From Bugula neritina (taxonomy: Eukaryota > Bryozoa > Gymnolaemata > Cheilostomatida > Bugulidae): DNA of 60,000 nucleotides. Location of the stretch: contig OZ037770.1 in the NCBI GenBank assembly GCA_964035545.1, positions 11,028,463-11,088,462 of the forward strand. Direction: 5' to 3'. This document shows, one piece after another, positions 26,307-42,818 of this stretch. Position numbers and translations under genes: made by a program. Within the stretch, counting starts at the first letter, position 1; the number at the start of each line of letters is the position of its first letter. Under the pieces are notes generated by a model that worked only from the letters and a program-made list of their open reading frames with translations, was not told where the DNA came from and ran no database searches.

Positions 26307-29300
26307 ATGGCAACTGCTGCAAGTTTGGATACAATAAGAAGAGAATGTGGTTTCTGTCTTCAAGTAGACGATGATTTGGTAGATCCTAAGCAACTTCCCT
26401 GTTCTCATGTACACTGTGGCCCGTGCCTCAAAGGGGCTTTTAGTATTGCAAGAATACTGAAATGTCCCCATTGCAGGTAATGCCATGCAGTTTAATAAAT
26501 TATGTGCATTAAGCAAGTTTTTAGAGTGACCTCTAGGCTTTTGTGCATGACACCTTGCAGTTGTTTTTTCAAATTCTATATGCATTAATTCTTTGTTTCA
26601 AAAATCGATAAGTCCATTCAATTGATAGTGTTACCGGCAAAACTTTTTGGATGCCTATATACGGTTGTTGTAGATTCAGTACAAGTATTTCAATTTATTG
26701 TATCAAAATTATATATTCAAAAAAACTAATGGTTATTGGAGCTTAAGCACTTTGGTGTTTTAGAAATCTTTTTCATACACATTATTTGACATCGCTTAGA
26801 TTTTAATATGATATTTTTGTGCAAAATATTTTTTTTCAAGTTTAATTTTTTAAAGGGAGTTACAAAAAGATATGGTTTTTTTATAATCATTTCTTACGAA
26901 TATATGCAGTGTATATTTTTCTTGGCACAAATCATCTCACTTATACAATACTGTTTGCAGTGAAGTATTTGGAGAAGATGTCGACAATTTGCCTTCAGCT
27001 GAACAGCTCACAGAAGATTCTTTACAGATAAAATGTGATCCTTGTTATGACAATGAAGGAGTTACTGTTCCAGCTGTTATCTGTTGTCCAGAATGCCAAC
27101 AAAATTACTGCCTTTCACACAAGGAGGTTTAGTATTAGTTATGTACATTAACATGATGGGTTGTTAAGCTGTTTGGATTCCAATAAGTATTATAATTGAA
27201 ATGCTATATCAACTTACGCACCAGTACAAAATGTTATATCCTTGAAGATATCATACAGGTCACTGCTTTGCATAATCATAAGATTTATCAAATAGGTTAA
27301 TCGAGTAGGTATGTAGATGATGGTCATCTTTGCAGAATTCGACTGGCAAATTAAAATACAATTGTGCATGCATATTCAAAAAATTTGATCTTTTATAAAA
27401 AATTACTAAACTTTTTTCTGAGGTCTATCTAATATTACCTTTAAAATTCTGATTTGTGTCCTTCCAAAGTGAATTATAGGTTGAACTTTCGTATAAAGAG
27501 CTAACTCATTAAAAATTAAAGTTTGTCTGCTACTTAAAATTTTAATTGTGCGATATAATTATAATTTTAGAAAATATATATTTTGAAATAAACACACATA
27601 TTAGCAGTTTGATCAAAATAAACTTTAAAAAATTTCCTTTGTGAAAAATGTTGAACAAAATAAATTTGAAAGTACTTTTGAGGTTTTGGCTGCTGAGCAA
27701 TACTGAAGTGCCACTTCAGCATTGCTCAGTAACTAAAAAGTGTGTTCAACAATTTTCGTTTTAGGAGGACACAACTCCTAAGTGTAAGTGACATCTTTTT
27801 GGAGATTTCTAAAAAGAGTCTTATACTGTATGAACAAATTTAAATGATCAATATTTGAACCAATATCCGGTATAATCAACCTTAGAAAAATTTTGAGTTC
27901 TAAATTTTAAACTTTTGCAGCAACATGAAAAGCTTCTTCGTAATCATAAAACTCTTACAACACAAGAATATAGAGCTAATGCTAACAAGATGAAGGTTAG
28001 GTTCTGTGATAAACATAGAGATCAACCTTACAGTGTTGGATGTAGAGATTGTTTGAGTCTCTGTTGTGTGAAATGTCTGTCTGGTTTGAAGAACTGTACC
28101 AGCACCGGTGAGTGGATAATAAATAATAATTATATACCAGCATTGGTGATTGGTTAATAATTATTAACGCAGTCACATTAGTTATGGGTCAACAGCTATA
28201 TGTACCAGCACTGATGATTGGCTGGCAACTATATATCCACACTTGTGATTGCATGTCTGATCAACAATTTTATACTATATAAGTGGTTATGTAATCTCTC
28301 AACTCATCAACCAAGAGTTTTTTTCTGGAACGGTATATTTAGAAAATATAATATGACAATATAGACAAAAATAGTCCTGTTGAAAAATCTTCAATAAACT
28401 ACATTTGTAAAAAAGACTTTAAAACTCAATTTCTGATGATATATCTACAGTTTTCTTGTAGATAATAGCTAGTCTTTTTGGTTTATGTCTACAAAGTTTC
28501 ATGTCGGAATCTTTGTAGGCAATCCTTGTCATTAGCCAATGACATCCTAACTTAGCTGAGAGCTATTCAAATAATAGTCACATTATATTCTATATGTTCT
28601 AGAGATATGTATTTACACAATGGTGTGAGACTCAGATGTACTTGTAGGTGTCAATCACAAACTCTGCTCTCTTGAAGAACTGACGTCTGAGTTGAAACAA
28701 GACATCAATGCACTGACTTCTAAACTCAGCAACAAAGAGGGAAAATGGGCTTCTATTAGCAAGTCCACTAGTACCTTGTTATCTGACTTCACATTGAAAA
28801 CGGAGAGGTTCGTTGATTCCTTGGAAAAAACAAAAGAAGAGCAGGTAAATGTTACATGTCTCAGTTTTGCTTAAGGTAAATTGTGTTGTTAGTTTCAGAA
28901 TATCAGTAACATTACAATAAATTTTCTAATTAGATTTTTTGCTACTAGGTTAAAATTACATTACAATAATTATGTCTATATTTAAACTAAAGAAATCACA
29001 AAAACAATTGAAAAGTTATGCTGAGAAAATAAAATAAGTGGAATCGAAAAATTACCACCAAAGTGGCTTACCGTTATAGATTGTTGGGTAATCTAATTAC
29101 CGCATGTTAGTAGTCAATTGCTACTCAAACTAATGTAAAAGTAATTTAAAAGTATTATTTCATTTGTTTACTCAAATGGCTAGCTTTTAATAAATTTTCT
29201 TGATGCATAACACTTTTTGAAAGATTGGAGAACTTACTTCAAAATATGAAAGTTTGAAATCGGACTTTCTAAAACAACGACAAGAAATTCAGAAAAAGAT

Positions 29301-32300
29301 AAACCAGTTTATAGAAGCAGATGTAAATGAAGAGTGTTCAAATTTTTGGACGCAAAGAGTAAGAATTTTGGCTAAGCTTCGTCAAAATCATCAAGTACGT
29401 ATCTGCATGTTTTTAGGTGTACCGTAGTTAACAAAAGTTGTTAAGAAAATTATTGCATATCATATAGACTGAAAGTACAGTTTAAAAATGTATGAAATAT
29501 AAGTAGATTTACTTAATTTAACAGTCTCTAGTTACAATAAACAGGGCGTTAATAAGATTTTTTATCAACATTGACCAAATATGATAATGCTTTTTATGCC
29601 ATATTTTTTATTATTAAAATATTGCTTAAACAACATATTCAAAAGTTGTTTTTTCTTTATTTAAGGCTATGTTAAGCTCAACTAAAAGTGTATTTGTAGT
29701 ATAAATTATACAAAATTACTTTATGAACTCATATTTCAAACTTGATCAAAAATAACTTACCACTCACATTTTATTCTTGAACTGGGCGCTTTTTTATTAA
29801 ATTTCTTAGGACCACCTGTTATAGTGTTTTTTATTTGTGATAAAGGTTGACATTGTTAATGACTACAGAGAGATCAAGCAGCATATAGATAATCTTCTAG
29901 GCAAAGCGACACCTGCTTTACAGTTGAAGAAAATACCAGAACTGAGAACTACAGGTGAGACAAACCCCAAGTTCAGGTTAAAGGAAACTATATGGTATTA
30001 CAATGACTATATATAACATATAGCAATAGTATTCAATTATAATGAAATCGCTTACATAATTTTTGCATGATAACTTGTTTAGCACACTGCGATTTCAGGT
30101 AAAACTAGAAATTTGGAAATGGAAATCACAGATCAGGACACAAAAAATGGTAATTTTTTCTTAAATGATTTTAAAACTTTTATTGCCTCCCACTCTGCTA
30201 CAATTATATACACTAACTAGTTAAGTGTTTAAAATCAGCACATAATTTAGTTATGATATTGGCCAATTATATTAAAAACTTTAAAATTTACCATGTTTTG
30301 GTTGGCTAAACATAATTGAAAGCTTAAATTCTGTTTATGCCAACCAATATGTAGAAAAATTTGATTAAATAAAAAATAGACCAAAACTTTCTAATAAATG
30401 GTGTTTTGTAACCGAACAAACTGAGCATAACCTAGAAAATATAATTTAACTTTGCAGTGAAACTTTGCAGTGAAAAAAACATCAAGTTCCTGAATTTCAA
30501 TCAGCTCAGCTATAAAAGAATGTCCTCAATTATAAAAGTCTGTGCCATTAATAACTTTCTTGAATACTGAAAATTTATAAAAGCATTCTAGTAATTAGGG
30601 ATCATTACTAGTATTAGTGGCTTTGAAGCTATGTCAATAACAAAAATATTGCCCTGTTGTTCTTCTATATAATGCTATTTTATATATAATTTGTATATTT
30701 GAATATGTGTTTAAATTTTAGTTGATACTCTTGCTCCACCATCACGCGACCCGCCATCTAAAAATGAGGACCTGGCGCATAACGAATGTGAGAGTATATA
30801 AGTTTTGACCTTAAAATTTTCACCGACAATAGTTTTGGTAAGAGTTATGACTTGCCTCACGAATGACGCAATTGTCCATCAGGTTTTAGTGAGTATCAAT
30901 CAGATTGTTGCCACAACTAATGGTACATAGTATGACAGTTTCAATGTTTTACCACAGTGTACACCTATAATGATATATGCTTTAGTATATTAACTAACCT
31001 TGTATATACATTCTAGTATTCATCATATTTTAGTAGCTGTTACCATATTAGTAATAGGATTGTTACCTGAGAGCAAGATTTTTATCAAATTATAGCTACT
31101 TAATTTACAACTATACACACTAATTTATGTAAAAGTTAAAATTCTAACCATTATACCTAGAAATATAAAATAAAAATATGTTTGATAGACTTTCCTGCTC
31201 AAAGGTTTAACATACAAGGGTTTTGACATTCTGTTAATTCAATTTATTATAGATGTTTGATAATAAACCTATAAATAATTGTCAAAAAGGGTATATTGAG
31301 TAATGGGGAACAGCGTAAACAGTTTCCTAAGAGTCGAAGTTCATCACAAAGCAAATAGTTGAGTGTAAGAAATAAAACTATTTTCTTGATTTAAAGCTGG
31401 TGAACTTCAGGCAGCGACAACAAATGCAAACGATGTTATATATGCAGAAGAAGAACTACCAAAAATAAGGGCTCACGGCAAAAGCTTGTCAGGTAATTAT
31501 GATGTGTATGCTATATTTTTTAAGTAATTGACTAAATTCTAAAATCATAAAAGTATATCACCATTTGCAATATTGCTATTCGATATGGTTTTGGCACTAT
31601 ACCCTACTAACAATTTACATTGATATGACATTTTATAAACGTTAGAAAAAACGTTCATTAAATGTTTAAATGTTGATACATTTTTGTACTACATACAACG
31701 TTTAGGACAAAGGTTTATCACAAAATTTTTCACCAACGTTTCATAAACGCTGCGTTGCATAATGTTGCGTATATGTTTTTTATATACAACGTTAGTGAAA
31801 TGTTTAAATTTAAACGTATCTCTTTGTCTCACACAACGTTTAGGCAAAAACGTTTTCTGCAAACCATTTTACCAACGTTTCATAAACGAGTCATACAAAC
31901 GCTGCCATGACATTGCTTTAACAACTTTTATAATTTTGCAAAACAAGCATAATTTAGTTGTTGAAATGTAGAGGTTATTTAGCATTTCATAAATGTTATT
32001 ATAATGTTTTATAAACTCTATGCAGCTTTGCAAATTTAAGTTATTATAATTATCTGGCAAAGTTTACATAACCATGCATTGCTATATGAAAGTATCTATA
32101 GCAGTGTAATATATACAAGTGGGAGTTTTATATTGTGTGTTGATAACCATGGGAGAGTTTGAAGTTTTGATCACTTTCATTGACTTATGAGTATTATGAG
32201 TGTTGAAATACAGTATCAATAGTAGATTATAATATAATACAAATTAAGTTTATCAAATAATAGTTTGATTGGTGGCTAGCCATGCATTGTGTAGTTTTGT

Positions 32301-32578
32301 AACTTTTCTGGTAATAACTTCTATATATAAAATTACCTTGTTTTATTTGTTTTAAAAAATACACATGACATATATTAGAAAAGAGTATAAATTCAGAGCC
32401 AATTGGGTACAGTCACAAACAGAAAGATCCAATAGGTGAAAAAAGTCAAGCAGGTGTTTCAAGTTCTTTGATAGAAATGTTTTACAGAAAAAAAATAAGC
32501 AATAGAGTATATTATAGCTGTGTCGTGGCTACTAGATTCAGAATGGCTGTACTTGCATATCATATCAATGTAAAATAA
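26307..32578 (+). CDS. TRIM-like RING / B-box / coiled-coil protein A, 470 aa, ten exons
   Basis: Exons 26307-26476, 26961-27126, 27921-28107, 28648-28844, 29224-29394, 29846-29954, 30099-30149, 30722-30787, 31397-31492 and 32379-32578 join in frame to 1413 bases with stop. A C3HC4 RING (C14, C17, C32, H34, C37, C40, C53, C56) suggests E3 ubiquitin ligase activity. A B-box-1-like module (C82, C85, C99, C102, C107, H110) and a B-box 2 (C141, H144, C153, C156, C161, C164) follow, then a coiled coil about 175-300 ([15 protein letters not shown]) expected to dimerise the protein in the cytosol. The tail lacks NHL, SPRY or other known TRIM ends. Exons 1-7 match gene B exactly in length and phase. 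Exons 8-10 form a cassette repeated twice downstream, so the 3' end of the model is less certain. Earlier acceptor-like AGs at 26270 and 26288 hint at a 5' UTR intron. Confidence 0.82.
31640..31915. repeat. AACGTT-rich imperfect tandem duplication in intron 9 of TRIM gene A
   Basis: Two units of about 125-145 bp share, in order, AACGTT, GAAATGTTTAAAT-like, ACAACGTTTAGG, and ACCAACGTTTCATAAACG. AACGTT or its half recurs about twelve times. Non-coding and of unknown origin, possibly a satellite seed. Confidence 0.7.
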
Positions 32579-33396
32579 TTTGAACAATTTTACGTAATAT
32601 TATTTTAATTTTTTTTTCTTCCCATGCATTCGGGTCGTTGGGGCTGATCATTCCAACATCATCATCATTATAGCTTCCTTAAAGCAGAAGAGTTGTGTTC
32701 ACTAATCAGCAGCTACACCAGACTAGCACTAAGAGGCACCGAGACAAGAAACATTCAGTATTTTAGCCAATCAAATTAACTACTTGCAGTAACAGCTGAA
32801 AATCAGCTGAGGGACAGGAGTTTTATCCTGAATATGATGAGAAAACCACACATTGTGCTCTTAGTGGGATTTTACATAATCTTATTTTATATTTCACTAT
32901 ATACGACAATTACTGGTTGGTGCCTTAGTTAGCATAGGTTTTGTTTAGAACTCAAAACACTGCATCATATTGATAGTTTCAAACTATTTTTTAATCTATC
33001 AGAATATTGTAAATTTTTGAATTGTAACACTTCTCATAAAAATATCTGATTTATAAACTATGTTATTTTATTTTATAGCAGAAACATCTGAGCAAATATT
33101 AAACTTTATAGTTATAATGTTCTCTTAGTATGTTATTTTGCTACTCAAAAACTGAACTTTACATTAAAATAAACGCATCAAATTTGGAATAGCTATTAGC
33201 TAAAAAAAGATTTGAGGATTTCCTGACTTATCAAATATTTGTTTTACAGAGCAATAAATTTCTTAAATGCTGAAAATTCAATGAAGATTGGTAATAAACT
33301 AGTGTAAACTGGCTGACATTTGTAAATTCTCAGTAACAAAATAAGTTGTTAAGTTTTCTTCTATGCAACGTTATATAATATTTATTAAACTTGTAG

Positions 33397-33704
33397 TTGA
33401 TACTCTTGCCATATCATCTGATAGCGAGGACTTGGCATACTACGACTGTCAAGGCACTAGTAAAGAACCTGAATTAGAAGTTAGCGACTATGAAGTTGGT
33501 GCCTTCATGCAGAGCGTTCTAACAGGCCCTTAGAACCATTGTCAGCAGAAGAGTGTGGTGAGAGCAAGTTCAAATTGTTATCATAAATGATAGACAACCC
33601 CAATACTTGATCCAGTGTGCAACTATAACTGGTTCAGTCCGTTAGCCTAACTTTTATACCCAGCTGTAACCATAGTAACAAATATAGTGTTTGCCCACAA
33701 CACA

Positions 33705-33803
<99 letters not shown>

Positions 33804-34676
33804 CAGCATCCTATTTCAGTGAGAAGTAGTATAATTTATTGAAATTATTTAAAATTGTGCATCTATGTATAAAAACCAGCTCACATGGTTTAAACAGTTT
33901 TGAATAGGTTGCAGGTTATTATAAAGCAAACAGTCAAGTGTAATAAATGAAAATATTTTCTTTATCTTGGTGAACTACAAACAACAATAAATGCAAACAC
34001 TGTTATATATGTAGAAGAGGATATGACTTATTGCCCTCACTCTGTCCCACTGAAAAGAAGGTCTCATAGCAAAAGTCTGTCTGGTTATTATGTCTAATAT
34101 GCTATGTTTTTTTTTTATTTTCAATAAGTAGGCAATTGATCAACCTCTAAAATAATAAAAACATATCGGTATTGGTGAATTAAGTCTATAGTTGTAGCAA
34201 TTTCCATTGACATAAGTATTGAGTGTTGAACTACAGTATTGTTGCAGAAGCTTTTTGTTCTAACTTTAGGTGAAAATATAGATTTTTGGCATTAAGCAAA
34301 GGTTTGAGTTGTGTCTTGCATTCAACATCTGTGCTATTACAACACATAGGCATCAGTGCCATTCAGCATCGTGCTGACACAAGTATATGTATATGATAAC
34401 AACCATTGAGTAGATGCAAAGTTTATCAAATAATTATTAGATTGATTGCTAACCATGCATCATGCAGCTCTGTAACTTTTCAGTTAATCGCTTCTCAATA
34501 AATGTGTAAAATTAATTTGTTTTATTTGTTTTATAGAAGTAAATGGTAACCCTGAAAGGGGCATACAAGCAAAGCCAATCAAAAACGGTGACAAACATGA
34601 AGATCCAATAGCTTATAGGTGGAAAAAGCCAAGCGGATATTTCAAGTTCTTTGATGGAAATGTTTTACAAAAATAA
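33397..34676 (+). pseudogene. Second copy of TRIM 3'-terminal exon cassette
   Basis: Three segments match exons 8-10 of gene A. At 33397 (acceptor TTGTAG) it reads VDTLAISSDSEDLAY and continues to an in-frame TAG at 33531; against copy 3 it has a net 4-bp loss just before. At about 33968-34080 it reads GELQTTINANTVIYVEEDM, but the AAAG acceptor of gene A is replaced by ATCTTG. At 34537-34676 (acceptor TTATAG) it reads EVNGNPERG to FFDGNVLQK and TAA. It could serve as an alternative terminal exon; the lost acceptor and frameshift suggest decay. Confidence 0.6.
33709..33801. repeat. (TC)n microsatellite in cassette 2
   Basis: About 93 bp of TC directly after CACAGCA. Cassette 3 carries a longer (TC)n after the same flank, so the array predates the cassette duplication. 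Confidence 0.95.
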
Positions 34677-35541
34677 GCACAAACAATAGAATATATTATA
34701 GCTGTTTCAGGGCTACTTGATTCGGAATTGCGGTACTTGCATATTAATTTTAAAATAAGTTTAGCAGCTTTATACAATAGTAGTATAGTATTATAAATTC
34801 ATAGTTGCATGATAACTTATTATATTATAGTTTAAAGTACTACTAACATATTATTTTATATAAACTGCAATATATTACTTAGTCCCATTACATTCTAAAT
34901 GATTTATTGTTTTGGATTTTTGTAAGTTTGAATGTTAAATGGAAAATTATTTTTTATTGATAATTTCTTTGAAACTTGAAAAATTGCATATTTATATCGA
35001 AAATTAATAAATTTGCCGCAAATGTTGTGGTTGAATACTTATTTTGCATTTAAATGACATTCTCAAGTTTGACTTTTGGCAACATTTGCTATACAACTGC
35101 ATAGAATTATACATTCTTTTCTTTTTGTTTTTTGTCTTTATTAACTTCTGGTTCCTGCAATAAAAATAATTGATTTCATTGACTTAGTTGTTTACATAGT
35201 TCAGTGATTTTACTGTTAATATTCATGTTTTCAATGCATATAACTACAAATTTAATTTCACAAAATTTATCACCAGGTGGCAGGTAATATTTTGCTTTAT
35301 TTATATATGTAATTCTAAGTAGGCTTAGTGCAATAGAGTTTCTGTGGATCATGGATTATGTAATACTATCACAAATAAAGCAGTCATTATTATAGTAAGT
35401 GGAAAACTGCAGTAAGATTGAAGGAAAACTTGCCATGGTGTGTACAGTGTTGCAGAGTGTATAAAATTTCTAGAACGCATGTTTAAATGCTATAGTAAAC
35501 TTCCTGTAAATAAAAAAATGTGCTAAAATAGTCATTATTTC
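34677..35541. other. 3' flank of cassette 2, duplicated after cassette 3
   Basis: Matches 40513-41230 in order (CTTGCATATTAAT, TTTAGTCCCATTACATT, AAGTTTG-ATG-TAAATG). It looks like a shared 3' UTR and downstream region; no new exon is seen. Confidence 0.65.
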
Positions 35542-38500
35542 TACACAGAGAGAAATATTAGTGCAGCGCTTGCACTAAAGTTGTTCAAAGAGCCTTTTAT
35601 TGTCGATATAGCCTGCACCACACCTCTAATAGTTGTTAGACCTGCACTTATTTTGATGAAATTGAAAATTAATCCGATTAGTGTAGGCTGAAAAATATTT
35701 TGTAGTAGCTCTGAAACCACTTAGTTGTTAAGTCAACACTACTTTTCACAAGTATTACGCAATCATCATCCCTTGGTCTGAATGAAGCTAAACAGTAGTT
35801 GATAGGAGCAGAAAGTGAGATCAATGCTACAACTACATATGTTCAAGCAAAATTTTATTTACATAAGAATTATGGAACAATCGGCAGTTGTTTACCTAAC
35901 AACATTATTGTTCACATGTGCACTAATGATGATCACAAACCTTTATAGAAAGCTAGGATAGAGTTGAACCCTACATTTGGGTCATTTCAATGGGTGCAAT
36001 TTATTTGAATACTATTGAAATATATGTGTATTTAAATAAATTTGAGTCAATTGCTTTTTATAATTGGCCCACAAATAAATTTCTTTGCTCTGCATAAACC
36101 TATTAATTTTGCATCTTCTATATTTTTTATTTGTTGAAAAAATTTTATTATTAATGCATTTAATGCTTTTTTTCAACACAAATTTGGAAAAACTTAAATA
36201 TTATTGCAAATATATCATATTAATGGTTATTTTATGTTTAGCAATTGATATGAAAGTTATATAAGGGTATATAGGTATATAATACTTAGTACCAAAACAA
36301 AAAATACAACCTAACTGGGGAGCATATAAGTGGAATGAAACTCCTTCAACCTACTAGCTGTTTATGATTTCGAAATTTTTTTGAACCCAAGACATTTTCA
36401 AATAGCTTGTTACTAGACTACTATTAAACATTGCCCCACTCCTTTTATCAAAGACTTAAGTTGGATTTATCAACAAAAAAATTCAACTGCACATATCTCT
36501 TGCATGGGTAGTTTAGGCTTCACTAGTCAATTTCATTCATGGAAAGGAAAGCCAACTAATTTAAAATGTGTGCAAAAGAGAGATCGGGGAGATGCACCAT
36601 TAAACTCAGATGTACTCAGTTATCAGCAAATGTGTTTTAAACAAGAAGCTTAAAATTAACAATGAAACAAGCTACTGAATAGTCAATTGTGGATCAGGTG
36701 AACCACTTCAAAAGCCTTGTGTAAACTACCTGGTGGAACAAAAGAAGATGTTGCATAACAGAGCTATAGTAAGGAAATATTTAAATTGTAATTCAAAGGC
36801 AAGAAACTGGCTTACCAAGCAGTGACAGAGCAAAGCAAAGGTTATTACATAACAGCACATAGTTTTCATTCACGGCTATTGACAGAAGAAATATTTCGCC
36901 GGCATAGTGAACACCAGAGGCTCAGACTAAGAGGTTGTGCTTTGAGATTCAGTGAATTTGTGCTTCCAAACAACCCCACAACATGGAAAACATTGAATCA
37001 TTTCATCACATGGGTAAAGATTGCAGCTACCTCTCAGAGATAGAAGATGATCACTTTCTTTCAGAGTTAGGAACTGAAGTTGTCATTGCAGCAAAAGGTA
37101 AGCCCAATCATTTGCTTAACGTTGTCATTTGATATCACAATGACAGTATGACTATTGCTGTAGACAGATAATTGAATTTGTGCAACCATAACTTTTAAGA
37201 GACCACATTGACTAATAATTCCCAAACTACTCTATTCCTATATCAATTTGATATGAGTTTTTCTGTAACAACCTATTTTCAAAAAATTTAGCGTTTTATT
37301 TCCACTTCATCTTCTAGCCATTTGTGCTAAATTCATTAATTTGAATTCCCTCCCCCATTGTAAAAAGTATTGTTAGTAATGCAGTTTAGCAGCCTACAAG
37401 TAGTTATTAGCCTTAATCAGCTGCCAAGCTAGCTTCTTGTTTTATAGCTAAGTACCAAAATGCCAATATTAGTGGTGAGATGGCAAAATTTTTCATTAAC
37501 TTCTGTGCCACCAGTTTATTCTTTTATTTATCTTTGCACAGCACTATTAAATATAAAAACATGTTTAAGTAGCAATATTTTTCTTGGTAGTACTTTATTT
37601 GTTTTTCAATTTATAGACATACTGAAACTTATCAATATCTGTTATCTCGATATGAGGGGTCCATATAAAATGCTGACTCCAGCTTAAATTGTGATTCTTT
37701 GACATTTTGGGATAATTTTAATGCAGAGAAGCTTCTATTAACTAAACTAATTACGCCCAACAGCTCTTGCATTTGTAATTAAGAAAGAAGTAAAATAAAA
37801 TGATGGCCAAAATTGTTAGTAAATTTTGATAAGCTCAAACTAACCCAAACACTACGCAACATAATAATCATAAGTTTGCCAAAGCCTGTATGGTTATTCA
37901 GAATCAAACGATTGGTACGATGGTGCTGAGAATATGCTGAAAGATTCGTAGCCAACATCATTGATACTATTAGTTTTGGCCTTAGACTTCAGCTTCTTCA
38001 AAGTTGAACTTAATTTATTTACGCTGCTTGTGATTGTATATCTTAACCAAATGTTTACTGTTTATACTAATACAGCTTAAATATTACCCAACTTTTATCT
38101 TTCGTTGTAGATCCCATAACATTTTTTAAGACCATGCACTCAAAGATGCTGAATAGGAGCACAAAAAAGAATTTGACCGCTACAAAACTTTGAATCATGC
38201 TGAGACCTTCAGCTTGCAAGCAGGCGCACTCACCAGTACATTACAAGCGTCACTAGGTGCTCTCGACACTACACCTCACCCACTTCTCAAAAACCCAGCT
38301 GCCCTTTTTATACTACTTCTTCAGGCTTTCCTGGCCACTCAACTCTTCTTGGAGTACTACCACACTTTACTAACTGCTGGATTTAGTTATAAAACTTCCC
38401 CCTCCCCCCTCCCGTACTTGGGTTACTATCACGGACCTCGGACTTGCACACAGGTGTGCTAACCATTACACACCACAACTGCTTGGTTATTGCTACACTA

Positions 38501-39239
38501 CAGAGCAAGAATGTAATGACACACACTATGGTCTTAGCAGGTTCTGCTAATATTGAGAAAAGTTAACTGAATTTACAGTCGTAGAAAAATTCTGCAACTG
38601 TTTATTTTCATGTTTTTTTTCTTATTTTAATCTTTAGAAGTTATTTTTGTTGCATTTCTTATATTCAACTATCATATACAATAAAATCCACATTACTATA
38701 CTCTCATACTGGTTAGAAGTTATGACAAGTTAGTTCAGAGTGATCAGTAATAATTTTTGCAGAAGCTTATTTCCAACGAAAATTAGAGCAGCATGGAACA
38801 TTTATAAAGTCAGCTTTGAATATAACTTAGTTCAGCATTGAGCATATCTAAGATCATCATTGAACAGAAATAAGATCATCATTAAACATATATAATATCA
38901 CTATTGAGCATAAATAAGATCACCATTGAACATATATAATATCACTATTGAGCATAAATAAGATCACTATTAAACATATATAATATCACTATTGAGCATA
39001 AATAAGATCACCATTGAAAATATATAAGACCACCATTGAACATAATTTGGCTCATTGTGATAAATACAAAGAATCAACTTCACAACTCTTTATATCAACA
39101 TTGATCTAACATACTATTCACTGTGAACAGTACCTGACACTAATTTCTATTCACTGCTGGTCAATTTAGGGATCCAAAAAACGAGAGGTTTTAGTTGTCA
39201 GCTTATGTTCACTCTAACACTAATATTTCTCTCTGTGTA
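35542..39239 (-). mobile_element. TIR DNA element, copy B (3.69 kb), inverted relative to copy A
   Basis: Same 20-bp TIRs (35544 inward, 39237 inward) with TA on both sides (35542-35543, 39238-39239), and matches copy A end to end in reverse complement. In its own orientation it holds the minisatellite (38810-39055), tRNA-like segments (about 38185-38245 and 38420-38490, the latter complete where copy A has a gap) and the short exon-like frame at 36983-37097. It sits immediately upstream of the third TRIM cassette and seems to have removed or replaced the beginning of that cassette's first exon. No transposase recognised. Confidence 0.8.
36983..37097 (+). other. Exon-like 38-codon frame inside the TIR element
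   Basis: An ATG opens MENIESFHHMGKDCSYLSEI and continues acidic to VVIAAK, then AAAAG followed by GTAAGC, a good splice donor. Copy A has the same frame and donor (reverse strand, about 5845-5731) but with TGA replacing a Leu codon. No downstream exon could be joined. It may be a captured host first exon, the start of a decayed element protein, or chance. The overlapping 73-codon frame at 36822-37043 is not preserved intact in copy A. Confidence 0.3.
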
Positions 39240-39481
39240 GTTGTCAATAATGTTTGGGACTATGAAGTTGGTGCCTTCAGTCATGCAGAACAAACTAACA
39301 GGCCCTTAGAACCATTGTCAGCAGAAGAGTTCATGAAAGCCAATTCAAATTGCTATCATAAATGATAGACAGCCCCAATACTTGTTCCAGTGTGCAATTA
39401 TAAAAGCTTCAGTCTGTTAGCCTAACTTTTATACCCAGCTGTAACCGTAGTAACAAATATATAGTTTTTGCCCACCACACA

Positions 39482-39907
<426 letters not shown>

Positions 39908-40512
39908 TGCAGGTTATTGTAAAGCAAATAGGCACCTGTAATAGATGAAAATATTTACTTTATCTTGGTGAACTACAGAAAAAAATAAATTCAAACACTG
40001 TTATATATATAGAAGAGGATACATTTTGCTCTGATTCTGATCCACCAGAAAGAGAGTCTCATGCAGAAAGCCTGTCAGGTAATTATTATGTCTACATTAT
40101 GTTTTTCATCCTAGATAAGTAAGTATAATTGACTAAATTCTAAAATAATAAAAATATATCATCATTTGCAATATTGCTATTCGATATGGTGTTGGCGCTG
40201 GCAGAACTTAAAGTTTTGGTCAGTTTAATTGACTTATGAGTATTGAGTGTTGAAATACAGTATCTATAATTTCAACCATTTAGTATATTTTACAAAGTTA
40301 TTAAATAATAGTTTGATTGGTGGCTAGCCATGCATCATGTAGTTTTGTAGCTGTTCAGTTTACAACTTCTCAATAAATGTGTAGAATAAACATGTTTTAT
40401 TTATTTTATAGAAGTGACTGGTAAACCTGAAGGCATAAAGGCAGAGCCATTTGGGTACAGTGACGAGCAGGTAGAGATGAAAAAAGCCAAACAGGTGTCT
40501 CCAGTTCTTTGA

Positions 40513-41778
<1,266 letters not shown>

Positions 41779-42129
41779 AATATGATAATATAATATGATA
41801 ATCCTGGCACTTATATATATATATATAGGCTACTATAAGTATTCACTATAATAAAATGTATTATATTATATTGTACGTAGTTTGCAGGACACGCTGTGCA
41901 AAATTAGATATGTTGCAGCTGGTTTGTGAAATAAATTGATTAGTGAAAAGCGCTACAGATGACCGGTACTGTTTGATTATATGCATTGAAAAGAAATATT
42001 GTAATAATGACGTGCCTCATCTTTTATAGCAGGTGGTCCTCAACAATTTTCTATTTTGCTATTTCAATATTGAGCTAAAGCTGTCATTTTGGCTGTTTGT
42101 AATTAAGACAACACTGTGACATGTATATA

Positions 42130-42772
<643 letters not shown>

Positions 42773-42818
42773 ATTTCAGCGATCATCTATGCATGTACAG
42801 CAGACTCGATTCTAGAAA

